Shown one piece after another: positions 1 through 9,494 of a stretch of 64,000 nt of DNA. The notes beneath the pieces were generated by a model. That model saw only the letters and a program-made list of their open reading frames with translations, made no database searches and had not been told where the DNA came from. The stretch's first letter is position 1. The number at the start of each line of letters is the position of its first letter. This DNA comes from Gemmatimonadota bacterium (GTDB lineage: Bacteria; Latescibacterota; UBA2968; UBA8231), in the NCBI GenBank assembly GCA_009840005.1, contig VXOR01000034.1, forward strand, positions 1 to 64,000. The letters run 5' to 3'. The translations under genes were made by a program, and so were the position numbers.

Positions 1-2
1 CC

Positions 3-3000
3 ACTTCTTTCTTCCGCCCCCAACCACGCCCTCCCCCCGGCCCCTCCGTCGCCTTGGCTGGGATATGGGTAAAAGACTCACGCGATGGGGATTGGGGGGA
101 TTTCAATGGGCAGGAGGTGGCTGGGCGGGTGGTGGTGCTGGACTTTGCCAGTGGGGACAATTGGCTGAAGGCCGCGTCGCTGGGGGCGCGGGCGGTGGTG
201 TTTGTGGCTGCGGATTCTTCTACTACGCAGCAGGCGCAGGGCAAGTACGTGCGAGCGCCGTTGGACGTGCCGCGCTTTTGGGTGGAGGGGGACGCTGGGC
301 AAAGGCTGCGGCGACGGTTGGTGGATGGCGAGGTAGAGGTGGGGCTGTGGGGACGGATGGATTGGCAGAAGCGGATGGCGTACAACGTGTGGGCGGTAGT
401 GCCGGGGAAGAATGCGGGGACCGCGCAGAACGAGACAGTGCTCGTCCATGCGTATTACGACGCGCCGTCGGTGGTGCCGGCACGGGCACCGGGAGCAGAG
501 GCGGCGGTGAGCGTGGCGGCGCTGTTGGAGGTAGCCGCTCACTTACAGGCGAACCCACCGGCGCACACGGTGATACTCGCTGCGCTGAGCGCCCACTTTC
601 AAGGGCGACAGGGCATGGTCGCCTTTCTCGACAGGCACGCCCGCCGCCAAGAGCACTACGCGGCCCGGCTCGTCGAGCCGCTAGATATTCATCTGTTCAT
701 TGGTCTTGATTTGTCCAGCCACGGCGAGCGGGTGGTGCTGTGGAACAACACGGATAGCTACGCGCTCAAGCGGTTTTTCGTGCCCTTTGGCCGTCGCTTT
801 GCCGAGTACGCGGAGGTGCTGGGCCGCGCCGAGGTACTGGCCAATGGCATCAGCCCAATTCGGGGAATGGATTGGGACAGTTACATGCCTGGGGGTTTGG
901 CCGCCGATGGAGAACTGGCGCTCGAGGCGGGATTTCCGTCGCTGACGCTGGCCACCGTAGGGGACGCTCGCTTTGCGCTGGATTTACCACAGGATATGGG
1001 CGAGCGGGTGGCGTGGGATAATGTGGAGGGGCAGGCGGCGTTGGTGGCTGATCTGCTGGCCCATGCGTTGGCCGATACGGCGCTGTTGGCCGGGCGGGAG
1101 CGGCTCGACGAGGCGTTGAAGGATCGGTTGCGGGATTTGCGGGTCAAAGCGCGGACGTTTCCCCGGCGCAGTCAGGTGCCGGACCGACCAGTGGCCGGGG
1201 CGCTGGTGGCGGTGCAGGTGGAGGAAGAAGGGCGCAAAGGGGTGCGCGACACGCGCTACTTTCTCACGGATGCCACCGGGACGGCGCGGATTCCCGGACT
1301 GGTACAGGGGACGTATCCGCTAACAGTGGCGGCGCTGGCCGCCGAGCGGGGGACGCTTACTCACGTCGTGGATTTGAGCACCCGCGCACAAGCGCACCAC
1401 GGGAAACCGAGGGCGGATGGTCGCTTGGGTAAAAATGTGCGCTGGCCGCAAAACGAGCAGATCGCCGTGCTCTTTCCCGGAGTGGGTCGGCCCCTGTACG
1501 GCTTGGTCGAGCCGCGCCTTTTGCGCGCGTTGAACAAAGTGAAGGTGCTGTCGGCAGACGGGGGCGAGCCGGGCCAGTACGGGTACGCGCTCGGTAAAAG
1601 CAGCACCGGCTCGGTGGGGGTAATCTACGGGCCGGCCGATGCCGCAGCCGATGATCGCGTCAAAGTGATTTTGGATGGCCAACTTTTGCTGCTCAACAGC
1701 GAGGCTTCGACCCGAGCTCAGCCGAGGGGCAGCCAAAGCGAGGCCGAGGCGCGGGGCCAGGGGTTTTTGCTGACCGAGGAAGGATTTGGGGGCGTGACGC
1801 TGCAGGCAGCGCGGGACGTGTGGAACTTGAATGCGGCGAGGCTGGGGGTGCTCAAGGAGCACGGCATTGAAAATCAGCGGTTGACGCGCCTGCACGCGCA
1901 GACGGCGGTGGCTATAGCCGAGGCGGAAGCAGCGGCTGAGCAGCTAAAGTGGGATGAGTACGTGGCGTGGAGCCGCAAGGCGCTGGGCTTGGAGACGCGG
2001 GCCTACCCAGAGGTCTTGGCGACGCTCAACGACGTCCTCGAAGGGGTGATCTTCTTTATGGCGCTGTTGTTGCCAGCGGCCTTTTTCGGGGAGCGGCTGT
2101 TGTTTGCCGCGGCCGATATTCGCCGGCAGCTCGCTGGCTTTGGGCTGTTATTGCTGGCGATTTGGCTGATTTTGGCGCAGGTGCATCCAGCCTTTGAACT
2201 GGCCGAGCCGCTGGTGGTGCTGTTGGCGTTTGCAATCATGGCGATGGCTGCCTTCGTGCTTTTTATGCTGGTGGGCCGGTTCAACCGCGTCATGGCCCAA
2301 CACCAGAGCCAGCAGACGCGGGTCCACGCCCAGGATCTGAGTCGCTTGAGCGCGAGTTATGCGGCCTTCATGTTGGGGATTTCCAATATGCGGCGGCGGC
2401 CTCTGCGCACCGGTCTGACGCTGGCGACGCTGACGCTTTTGACATTTACCTTGCTCTCTTTTACCTCGTTTGAACAGCAAATCCGCTACGCGAGTTTCCG
2501 GCTGCCCCACGCTGGGGCATACCCTGGGATTTTAATCCGCGACCGCGGTTGGGAGCGCCTGACGCCGGAGGCGCTCGACTACGCTGAGTCGCACTTTGGC
2601 AGCAGTGGCTGGATGGGGCGGCGCGGCTGGTACGCGGCTGAAGGCGGCAAGGGGGGTTGGATCGCGGTGGCCGTGGCAGGGAAGGCGGTGCGGGCTACGG
2701 GTTTGTTGGGCCTGACGCCGGAGGAGGCGCAGATCACCGAGGTGGATAAGAGCTTGGTGGCCGGGTCGTTTTTTGCCGCGGATGATGAGGCCACCTGCAT
2801 CCTGCCGTTGGACATGGCTGAGGTTTTGGGCGTTGGGGTTGGGGACCAGGTCGAGGTGTTCGGGCGTGCGCTGGCGGTGCGCGGGATTGCCGACCCGGAG
2901 CGGTTGGGTGAACTGCGCGATCTAGACGACGAGAGCCTGATGCCGGCCGATTTTGTCCTGTCGGGCGCAGAGATGCTTCAACTGGGGGCGGCGCGGGATG

Positions 3001-6000
3001 TGGATATTGCTGGGGAGGAGGATCTACACCAACTGCGGCCCTTCATCCATCTAGAGCCGCAGCACGTGGTCATCGTGCCCTATCAGACGCTGGCCGAGGC
3101 CGGGGGCAGCTTGCGCTCGGTGGCTGTGCGCTTTCCGGGGGCGACTGACGGGCAGGCGCTGGTCGAGGACTATCTGACGCGAGTGGCGGTCACTTTGTTC
3201 GTCGGCTCGTCGGATGGGAGGGTGACAGCCCTGAGTTCCGTAGGGCTGACGGCTGTGCAGGGGTTGGGGGTGCTGGCGATTCCCGCGCTGGTGGCCGCGC
3301 TCATTGTGCTCAATGCGATGATGGGGGCGGTGTACGAGCGCCTGCGCGAGATCGGCATCTACTCCTCGGTGGGGTTGGCTCCCTTGCACATCGCACTGCT
3401 GTTTGTGGCCGAAGCCTGTGTCTATGCGGTGCTGGGGACGACGCTGGGCTACTTGCTGGGTCAGGGGTTGGGACGGGTGCTGTTGGGGCTGGGGCTGTTG
3501 CAGGGATTGACCTTGAACTACTCGTCGCTGGCGGCGATTGGGGCTGCGCTGGCGGTGATGGGGGTGGTGTTGCTATCGACGATCTATCCGGCGCGGGTGG
3601 CGGCGCGGCAGGCCGTGCCGGAGGTGGTGCGGCGCTGGCGGCCGGACCCGCCCAATGGCGATGAATGGCTGTTTGAGTTCCCCTTCATGCTCGGCGAGGG
3701 GGAGGTCGAGGGGGTGTGCGGCTTTTTGGCCAACTACTTTGGGGCCTTTGGCCGAGCGACGCTGGGGGATTTTTACGTCGAGGATATGCAAGTGGCGCAG
3801 GCCGATGGCTATCGCCTCTCGTTTGCGCTGTGGCTGGCCCCGTTTGACTTGGGGGTGAGTCAAGAGGTGGTCGTGGAGTTTGTGCCGGCTGGGGAGCGTG
3901 CGCGGGCGATGGAAGTTAGGTTGCGCCGACTGAGCGGCGAGCGCCACTACTGGCAGCGGCTCAACCTGCGGCTGGTGGAGGCCCTACGCAAGCAGATGTT
4001 GATTTGGTACGCGCTCCGGGAGGCCGAGCGCGTCCAGCACGTGGAGTCGGCGCGGGTGCTGGCGGCCGAGCAGGCCGAGGAGCGCGTAGAGGAGCAGGCG
4101 GCAGCCGAGCAGCCAGTGTCTTTTACTTGGCGGGGATTTGCGGTAGGGGCGCTGTTGGCCTTGTGCATCGGCGTGGGAGCACCCTACGGGATAATTATGC
4201 TGCAAGGGTCGTTCATGGCGCTCAACAGCTCGTCGCCCGGGGCGATCTTTCTGTTTTTCGTCTTGGTGGTGGTGGTCAATACCCTGCTGCGGGCGCTGGG
4301 TCGCGGCCTCGCCTTGGGACGGGCCGATTTGGTACTCATTTATGCGATGATGCTGTTGGCGTCGGCCGTGCCAACGCAGGCGTTTGTCGGCTACCTGATT
4401 CCGATTATCAGCGGGCTGTACTACTACGCGACCCCGGAGAATAACTGGGGTGAGGTCTTCTTCCCGCATGTGACGCCGTGGCTGGTGCCGCAGGACCGGC
4501 AGGCGATTATTGATTTGCACGAGGGGCTGTCGCCCGGGGAGGGCATTCCGTGGGCGGCTTGGAGCGAGACTCTGAGCTATTGGTACGTGTTCTTTTTAGT
4601 GCTGAGCTTTATGATGCTCTGCATGAGTTCCATCCTGCACCGGCAGTGGTCGCAGCACGAGCGGCTGGCCTATCCCATGGTGCAACTGCCGCTTAAGATG
4701 GTGGAGGAGGGCCAGCCGGGGTTTAAGCTGGCACCGCTTTTTAAGCAGCGGCTGTTGTGGATCGGCTTTGCGGTGCCGTTCGTCCTGCTGTCGTTCAAGG
4801 GGCTGCACTACTACTTCCCGGCGGTGCCGCAGCCGATTCAGTCGGCTGGACTACTAGAGTGGATCGGCGAGGGGCCGAAGCTGAACCTGCACTGGGTGTA
4901 CGCGTGGATCGGCTTTTTCTATTTGGTCAACCTAAACATTTCCTTTTCGATTTGGTTTTTCTACCTCTTCAACAAGGCGCAAGAGGGGATTTTTACCTCG
5001 TTGGGCATTGCCAGTACCGAAAAACTCAGTCTCTACTCCTATTCGCAGACTGCGGATCTGACGCACGAGGTGATGGGGGCCTGTTTGATTTTCGTTGCCT
5101 ACACCTTGTGGATGGGGCGGCGGCACTTGGGAGCGGTGTGGCGCAAGGCGTGGCGCGGCGATCCGACGGTGGATGATGCGGGGGAAATGCTCTCCTATCG
5201 GGTGGCGGTTTTTGGCTTTTTAGCCAGCCTGCTCTTTGTGGGCGTGTGGCTGTGGGCGTCTGGGGTGCCGCTGGCGATTTTGCCGCTGTTTTTGCTGGTG
5301 TGCCTGATCTTTTACGTGTTCGTCACGCGGGCGGTGGCCACGGCCGGGCTGGCGACGGCGCGCTCGCCGATGGTGGCGGCGTTTTTCGTCATCTCTGCGG
5401 TTGGCGCACCGGTGATTGGGGCCAAGGGGTTGACAGCCCTGACCTTTACCTATATCTGGCAGTCCGAGATGCGGCTCTTTCCGATGATTGCCGCGGCCAA
5501 TTCGCTCAAGCTAGCCGAGGCGGTGGTTGGTTCTAAAAGGCGGCTGTTTTGGGGAATGGCGCTGGCGTTGGTGGTGAGTTTGGCTGGGGCGACGTGGATC
5601 ATTTTTCAGGTGTGCTACGAGCACGGCGGGATCAATTTGCATCCGTTTTTTATGACCCGGCAGGCCAATCGCACGTTTACCGACATGGCGCGGCCGATCG
5701 TCGATCCGCTGCCAGCCGATATGCGCGGTTGGCTGTTTACCGGCATCGGCGGATTCTTTGAGGCTGTGCTCTTGTGGGGTCATCATCGGTTTTACTGGTG
5801 GCCGTTGCACCCGTTGGGATTTATCGTCAGCGTGGGTTGGCTGGCTGGTCAGGTGTGGTTTTCAGTGTTTATCGCGTGGGCGCTCAAGCTGGGCATTGTC
5901 AAGTGGGGCGGGATGCCGCTCTACGAGCGGGCCAAGCCGTTTTTCCTAGGGTTGATCTTGGGCGAGGCGACTGCGGCCGGATTGTGGTTATGCGTCGACG

Positions 6001-6041
6001 GCGTGTTGGGCGAGACTGGGCATCGTCTGTCGTCTATGTAA
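3..6041 (+). CDS. Giant fusion: degenerate M28-like peptidase domain + FtsX-like permease + DUF6785/OPT-like transporter (5' end outside window)
   Basis: The reading frame is open to the left edge, so the true start lies upstream; the first in-window start would be TTG at 54 (1995 residues, numbering used here). Residues 1-120 look like a PA-type insert. Residues 125-345 follow the M28 aminopeptidase fold pattern, but the metal-site segment reads HAYYD (132-136) then PGAEAAVS (146-153), where active members have a GADD-type Asp, so it is probably inactive. Residues about 375-430 resemble a carboxypeptidase-regulatory beta domain. Hydrophobic segments at 659-745, the R-R-R-P-L-R-T-G start of an FtsX domain near 775, and four helices at 1060-1185 make an FtsX-like half. 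After a soluble linker and a charged helix (1300-1355), residues 1358-1992 are a polytopic domain like DUF6785/DUF6784 (OPT-like). Role unknown; coupling of envelope transport functions is inference. Confidence 0.75.
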   Translation, partial: TSFFRPQPRPPPGPSVALAGIWVKDSRDGDWGDFNGQEVAGRVVVLDFASGDNWLKAASLGARAVVFVAADSSTTQQAQGKYVRAPLDVPRFWVEGDAGQRLRRRLVDGEVEVGLWGRMDWQKRMAYNVWAVVPGKNAGTAQNETVLVHAYYDAPSVVPARAPGAEAAVSVAALLEVAAHLQANPPAHTVILAALSAHFQGRQGMVAFLDRHARRQEHYAARLVEPLDIHLFIGLDLSSHGERVVLWNNTDSYALKRFFVPFGRRFAEYAEVLGRAEVLANGISPIRGMDWDSYMPGGLAADGELALEAGFPSLTLATVGDARFALDLPQDMGERVAWDNVEGQAALVADLLAHALADTALLAGRERLDEALKDRLRDLRVKARTFPRRSQVPDRPVAGALVAVQVEEEGRKGVRDTRYFLTDATGTARIPGLVQGTYPLTVAALAAERGTLTHVVDLSTRAQAHHGKPRADGRLGKNVRWPQNEQIAVLFPGVGRPLYGLVEPRLLRALNKVKVLSADGGEPGQYGYALGKSSTGSVGVIYGPADAAADDRVKVILDGQLLLLNSEASTRAQPRGSQSEAEARGQGFLLTEEGFGGVTLQAARDVWNLNAARLGVLKEHGIENQRLTRLHAQTAVAIAEAEAAAEQLKWDEYVAWSRKALGLETRAYPEVLATLNDVLEGVIFFMALLLPAAFFGERLLFAAADIRRQLAGFGLLLLAIWLILAQVHPAFELAEPLVVLLAFAIMAMAAFVLFMLVGRFNRVMAQHQSQQTRVHAQDLSRLSASYAAFMLGISNMRRRPLRTGLTLATLTLLTFTLLSFTSFEQQIRYASFRLPHAGAYPGILIRDRGWERLTPEALDYAESHFGSSGWMGRRGWYAAEGGKGGWIAVAVAGKAVRATGLLGLTPEEAQITEVDKSLVAGSFFAADDEATCILPLDMAEVLGVGVGDQVEVFGRALAVRGIADPERLGELRDLDDESLMPADFVLSGAEMLQLGAARDVDIAGEEDLHQLRPFIHLEPQHVVIVPYQTLAEAGGSLRSVAVRFPGATDGQALVEDYLTRVAVTLFVGSSDGRVTALSSVGLTAVQGLGVLAIPALVAALIVLNAMMGAVYERLREIGIYSSVGLAPLHIALLFVAEACVYAVLGTTLGYLLGQGLGRVLLGLGLLQGLTLNYSSLAAIGAALAVMGVVLLSTIYPARVAARQAVPEVVRRWRPDPPNGDEWLFEFPFMLGEGEVEGVCGFLANYFGAFGRATLGDFYVEDMQVAQADGYRLSFALWLAPFDLGVSQEVVVEFVPAGERARAMEVRLRRLSGERHYWQRLNLRLVEALRKQMLIWYALREAERVQHVESARVLAAEQAEERVEEQAAAEQPVSFTWRGFAVGALLALCIGVGAPYGIIMLQGSFMALNSSSPGAIFLFFVLVVVVNTLLRALGRGLALGRADLVLIYAMMLLASAVPTQAFVGYLIPIISGLYYYATPENNWGEVFFPHVTPWLVPQDRQAIIDLHEGLSPGEGIPWAAWSETLSYWYVFFLVLSFMMLCMSSILHRQWSQHERLAYPMVQLPLKMVEEGQPGFKLAPLFKQRLLWIGFAVPFVLLSFKGLHYYFPAVPQPIQSAGLLEWIGEGPKLNLHWVYAWIGFFYLVNLNISFSIWFFYLFNKAQEGIFTSLGIASTEKLSLYSYSQTADLTHEVMGACLIFVAYTLWMGRRHLGAVWRKAWRGDPTVDDAGEMLSYRVAVFGFLASLLFVGVWLWASGVPLAILPLFLLVCLIFYVFVTRAVATAGLATARSPMVAAFFVISAVGAPVIGAKGLTALTFTYIWQSEMRLFPMIAAANSLKLAEAVVGSKRRLFWGMALALVVSLAGATWIIFQVCYEHGGINLHPFFMTRQANRTFTDMARPIVDPLPADMRGWLFTGIGGFFEAVLLWGHHRFYWWPLHPLGFIVSVGWLAGQVWFSVFIAWALKLGIVKWGGMPLYERAKPFFLGLILGEATAAGLWLCVDGVLGETGHRLSSM

Positions 6042-6050
6042 GGCGGGTCC

Positions 6051-7505
6051 TCAACAGCGCACTACATCCTCGGCGTCTTCGACTGGCAGGGTGTCTTCGT
6101 GCAGGGGCTGCACTGCTTGTCCCCACGTCGTCAGCAATTGCGCATCCCGCGTCAGTTCGGCGCTGCACTGGGCCACCTGTTCTGGATCCCAATCGGCGTA
6201 GAGTCGGTCGAGCAAATTTTGCCGCAGGTCAGCATAGGCACTATCACTGCCCAAGTCGTTCCATTCCCCTGGGTCGTCTGCCAGATTGAACAAAGCCGGT
6301 GGGGTGTCGTCGTGGTATTTGTAGAGCTTCCACGGTCCCTGCCGGATCATGCGCGAAGGAGAATCGCCGCGCGAGGGCCCCAGTTCGCTGAAGGTGGTAT
6401 CGGGGCGGGCGTCGTCTGCGTGGCCCTGTAGTTCGCGCCACAGAGAATGGCCGTCGGTTGAGGGTAGGGGATCGCCGCTGGCCACTTCTGCGGCGGTGGG
6501 TGCCCAATCGAGCAAATTGCACAGCACTGGGTTCTCCACGCCCGCTGGTATCACGCCGGGCAAACGGGCGATGAGGGGGACGCCGACCGAGCCTTCGTAG
6601 TAGTTGCTCTTCCACCAGCAGCCGTGCTCGCCGGCCATTTCGCCGTGGTCGCTGGAGTAGATCACCAACGTATTGTCGCGCAAGCCGGTCTCGTCGAGTT
6701 GGTCGAGAAGCTGGCCGACTTTGCGGTCGAAGTAGGAGCACAGACCCAAATAGGCCGCCCGCGCCACGCGGATGCGCTCTGCGGGCAGCGGCTCGTCAAT
6801 GAGGCGGCGCTTTTTGAAATTGGTCACTGCCGCTGGCTCCCCGGTCGGGTCGGGTTGCGGCACATCGACGCGGTCGTAGTAGTAGTCGTATAGATCCTTG
6901 GGGGCGAAGAATGGGCAGTGTGGCAGTACAAAGCCGGCTACTGCGGCAAAGGGCCGGTCGTGCGTTTGCGCCTTTTCCTCCAAATAGGTGCAAGCTGCCT
7001 CGGCGACGCGGTCGTCAAAGGCTTGGTACGTGGTGCGGCCGTACCCGGCTATTTCGACGCATTCGCGAGTCTGGCCCGAGGTGCTGGAGGGAATGTTCTT
7101 GAACAGCGGCCCGCCCTGTTGGGACGCACCCGGATGCCGGGCGGTGTGCTCGCCGATGGGCCGGCGCTCAAAGCCGTGGCGCTGGTCGGGGCCGACAAAG
7201 TGCATGCGGCCAAGCAGGGCGGTCTCGTATCCAGCCGCGCCCACGGCATGGGCCCAAGTCGGCAGCGCCGAGTTGAGGATGTGGTCGTTGCTCCAGACTT
7301 GGTTGGCGCTGGGCCGCCGTCCGGTCATAAAGGCCATGCGCGCTGGTGCGCACAAAGGCGAGGGGGTGTACGCATTGGCAAAGCGCATGCCTTCGCTGGC
7401 CAAGCGGTCGAGGTGCGGGGTGCGCACCAGTGGGTCGCCGTAGCAGCCGAGGTGGAATTTGCTGTGTTGGTCGGAGAGGATGAAGAGGATATTGGGTCGG
7501 GCCAT
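6051..7505 (-). CDS. Sulfatase (type I, formylglycine-dependent)
   Basis: A 484-residue sulfatase beginning MARPNILFILSDQH, the usual N-terminal metal-binding strand (Asp12). The signature C-A-P-A-R at 52-56 fits the C-x-P/S-x-R motif whose Cys is converted to formylglycine. A second metal-site segment SSDHGEMAGEHG followed by a Lys is present in the C-terminal half. The frame extends upstream to 7637, but ATG at 7505 is chosen because homologs start at this strand and GGGAG lies about 10 nt upstream. No signal peptide is evident from this start, so the protein may be cytoplasmic. It is divergent from the FG-GAP gene at 7674. The substrate, a sulfate ester or possibly a phosphonate, cannot be read from sequence. 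Confidence 0.9.
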   Translation of the reverse strand: MARPNILFILSDQHSKFHLGCYGDPLVRTPHLDRLASEGMRFANAYTPSPLCAPARMAFMTGRRPSANQVWSNDHILNSALPTWAHAVGAAGYETALLGRMHFVGPDQRHGFERRPIGEHTARHPGASQQGGPLFKNIPSSTSGQTRECVEIAGYGRTTYQAFDDRVAEAACTYLEEKAQTHDRPFAAVAGFVLPHCPFFAPKDLYDYYYDRVDVPQPDPTGEPAAVTNFKKRRLIDEPLPAERIRVARAAYLGLCSYFDRKVGQLLDQLDETGLRDNTLVIYSSDHGEMAGEHGCWWKSNYYEGSVGVPLIARLPGVIPAGVENPVLCNLLDWAPTAAEVASGDPLPSTDGHSLWRELQGHADDARPDTTFSELGPSRGDSPSRMIRQGPWKLYKYHDDTPPALFNLADDPGEWNDLGSDSAYADLRQNLLDRLYADWDPEQVAQCSAELTRDAQLLTTWGQAVQPLHEDTLPVEDAEDVVRC

Positions 7506-7673
7506 GGATGAGCTGCTCCCGGTACCTACTGTTACTTCAGTTTGTTCCTCGGAAACAAGGGTATGGAATTTAGTGAAAAATGGGCGGAAGTGCATTTCTA
7601 TGGTCCCGCGACGCGGGCACGGATAGCTAGCGCTCAATTGGCTCTATTTGTAGGTGGGACTTATTTTTTTGCA

Positions 7674-9494
7674 GTGAACAGCTACGACCATTATCCATCC
7701 GTTTTGTATCTGTCTTTAATTTTTTTTCTTCTCTGTTGCGGCTGCGCCGCACCCGAGCGCTCGGCCTTTTTTGTCGAGGTAGCTGCCGAGGCCGGGCTGG
7801 ATTTCCGCCACACTAGTGGGGCCAGCGGCGATTACTTCCTGATTGAGACGATGGGGGCTGGCGCGGCCTTTTTCGACTACGACGACGATGGCTGGCTGGA
7901 CGTGTATTTGGTGGATGGTTTCGACCTATCGCCGTGGCGTGAGCGCTTGGTGCCGGTCAACCTCGTGGCCGGGGATTCGACCGGTACTTGGGTCGTCAAG
8001 GAGTTTCGGCCGCCTCTGCGCTACGACGGCCGAGTGGATACTTCGGTGTTGGCGTTGCGGCAGGATCCCGGCGTAGGCCAGACGCGAAATCGCCTCTATC
8101 AGAATATGGACGGGGCCTTCCGCGAGATCACGGCGCAAACGGGCGCAGGCGATCTGGGCTATGGCATGGGGTGTGCAGTCGGCGATTACGACAACGACGG
8201 CCGCTCGGATCTCTATGTGACCAACTACGGCCGCAATGCCTTCTATCGCAATCAGGAGGACGGAACCTTTGCCGAGCGGGCGCAGTCGGCCGGCGTGGCC
8301 GATTCCCACTGGAGTACGAGCGCGGCCTTTTTCGACTACGACAACGATGGCGATCTCGACCTATATGTGGTGAATTACCTCGACTTGACGCCGGACACGA
8401 ACCGCTTGTGCGGCGGTGCGGTCGCTAGCAGCGGAGCCTCTTTGCGCGTTCCGGCTGGCCAGCGGACCTATTGCAGCCCGCGGCGCTACAACGGCGCGCC
8501 AGACGCGCTCTTTCGCAACGAGGGAGATGGGCATTTCTCTGATGTGACACAGGCCAGCAGGGTCTTCAGTACCTTTGGCAAGGGGCTTGGGGTAGCGGCC
8601 GCTGATTTTGACGCCGATGGGCACCTCGATGTGTACGTGGCCAATGATGGTACGCGCAATTTTTTCTATCGCAACCAAGGTGACGGCACGTTTGCCGAGA
8701 CCGGGCTGGCGGCCGGGGCGGCGTACAATGGCGACGGCCAAGCCGAGGCTGGCATGGGGATCGCGGTCGGCGATGGGGATGCCGATGGGGATGCGGACCT
8801 GTTGGTGACCAACTTTTCCCGCGAGAGCAACACGCTCTACCGCAACGAGGGCGACGGCCGCTTTGCCGATGCGACGGAGGCAGCCGGCCTGCGCGGCCCG
8901 ACCTTGCTGCCGCTGGGGTTTGGCGCGTTTTTTGCCGATGTCGATAACGACGCCGACGTGGATTTGTTCGTGGCCAACGGCCACGTCCTCGACCGCATCG
9001 CCTTACAGGATTCAGCATTGAGCCACGCCCAGCCCAATCAGCTTTTCGCCAACAATGGCCACGGCGCATTCGCCGATGTGTCGAATCGTAGCGGCCCGGC
9101 CTTTGGGCTGTCTGCGGTGTCGCGCGGGGCTGCTTATGGCGATTACGATAACGACGGCGATTTGGACGTGCTGGTGACCAACGTCGATGGCGCGGTGCGG
9201 CTGTACCGCAACGAGTTGCGGTCGGAACATCACTGGCTGTCTTTGCGGTTGGTGGGGACGCGGGCGAACCGCGACGCTGTTGGTGCGCGGGTGCGGGTGT
9301 TCTGCGGCGGTGTGGTACAAACGCGCCAGCGGATTGGCGGGGGCACCTATCTGTCGGCGAGCGATAGCCGGTTGCACTTTGGCTTGGGCGACTGCGCGCT
9401 GGTGGAGCGGATCGAAATCACCTGGCCCGACGGCAGTGTGCAAGAGCGGCACGGCGAGCCGGTCGATCGGTTCTTGGTCGTGGAGCAGGAGTAG
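7674..9494 (+). CDS. FG-GAP/VCBS repeat protein with C-terminal ASPIC/UnbV domain (CRTAC1-like), secreted
   Basis: The protein has at least seven FG-GAP/VCBS blades, each with a calcium-binding D-Y-D-N-D-G/D-A-D-G loop followed by D-L-Y-V. A C-terminal ASPIC/UnbV domain of about 85 residues follows (GTRANRDAVGARVRV to the WPDGSVQ segment). The predicted fold is a seven-bladed propeller binding Ca2+ outside the cytoplasm. The frame is open from TTG 7542, but GTG 7674 puts a hydrophobic leader (LYLSLIFFLLCCGC) at the N-terminus, suggesting a lipoprotein-type signal; the 7674 start is a judgement. It overlaps the next gene by one base (TAGTG), so the two are co-translated paralogs. Function unknown; such proteins are common in sulfatase-rich genomes. 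Confidence 0.82.
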   Translation: MNSYDHYPSVLYLSLIFFLLCCGCAAPERSAFFVEVAAEAGLDFRHTSGASGDYFLIETMGAGAAFFDYDDDGWLDVYLVDGFDLSPWRERLVPVNLVAGDSTGTWVVKEFRPPLRYDGRVDTSVLALRQDPGVGQTRNRLYQNMDGAFREITAQTGAGDLGYGMGCAVGDYDNDGRSDLYVTNYGRNAFYRNQEDGTFAERAQSAGVADSHWSTSAAFFDYDNDGDLDLYVVNYLDLTPDTNRLCGGAVASSGASLRVPAGQRTYCSPRRYNGAPDALFRNEGDGHFSDVTQASRVFSTFGKGLGVAAADFDADGHLDVYVANDGTRNFFYRNQGDGTFAETGLAAGAAYNGDGQAEAGMGIAVGDGDADGDADLLVTNFSRESNTLYRNEGDGRFADATEAAGLRGPTLLPLGFGAFFADVDNDADVDLFVANGHVLDRIALQDSALSHAQPNQLFANNGHGAFADVSNRSGPAFGLSAVSRGAAYGDYDNDGDLDVLVTNVDGAVRLYRNELRSEHHWLSLRLVGTRANRDAVGARVRVFCGGVVQTRQRIGGGTYLSASDSRLHFGLGDCALVERIEITWPDGSVQERHGEPVDRFLVVEQE

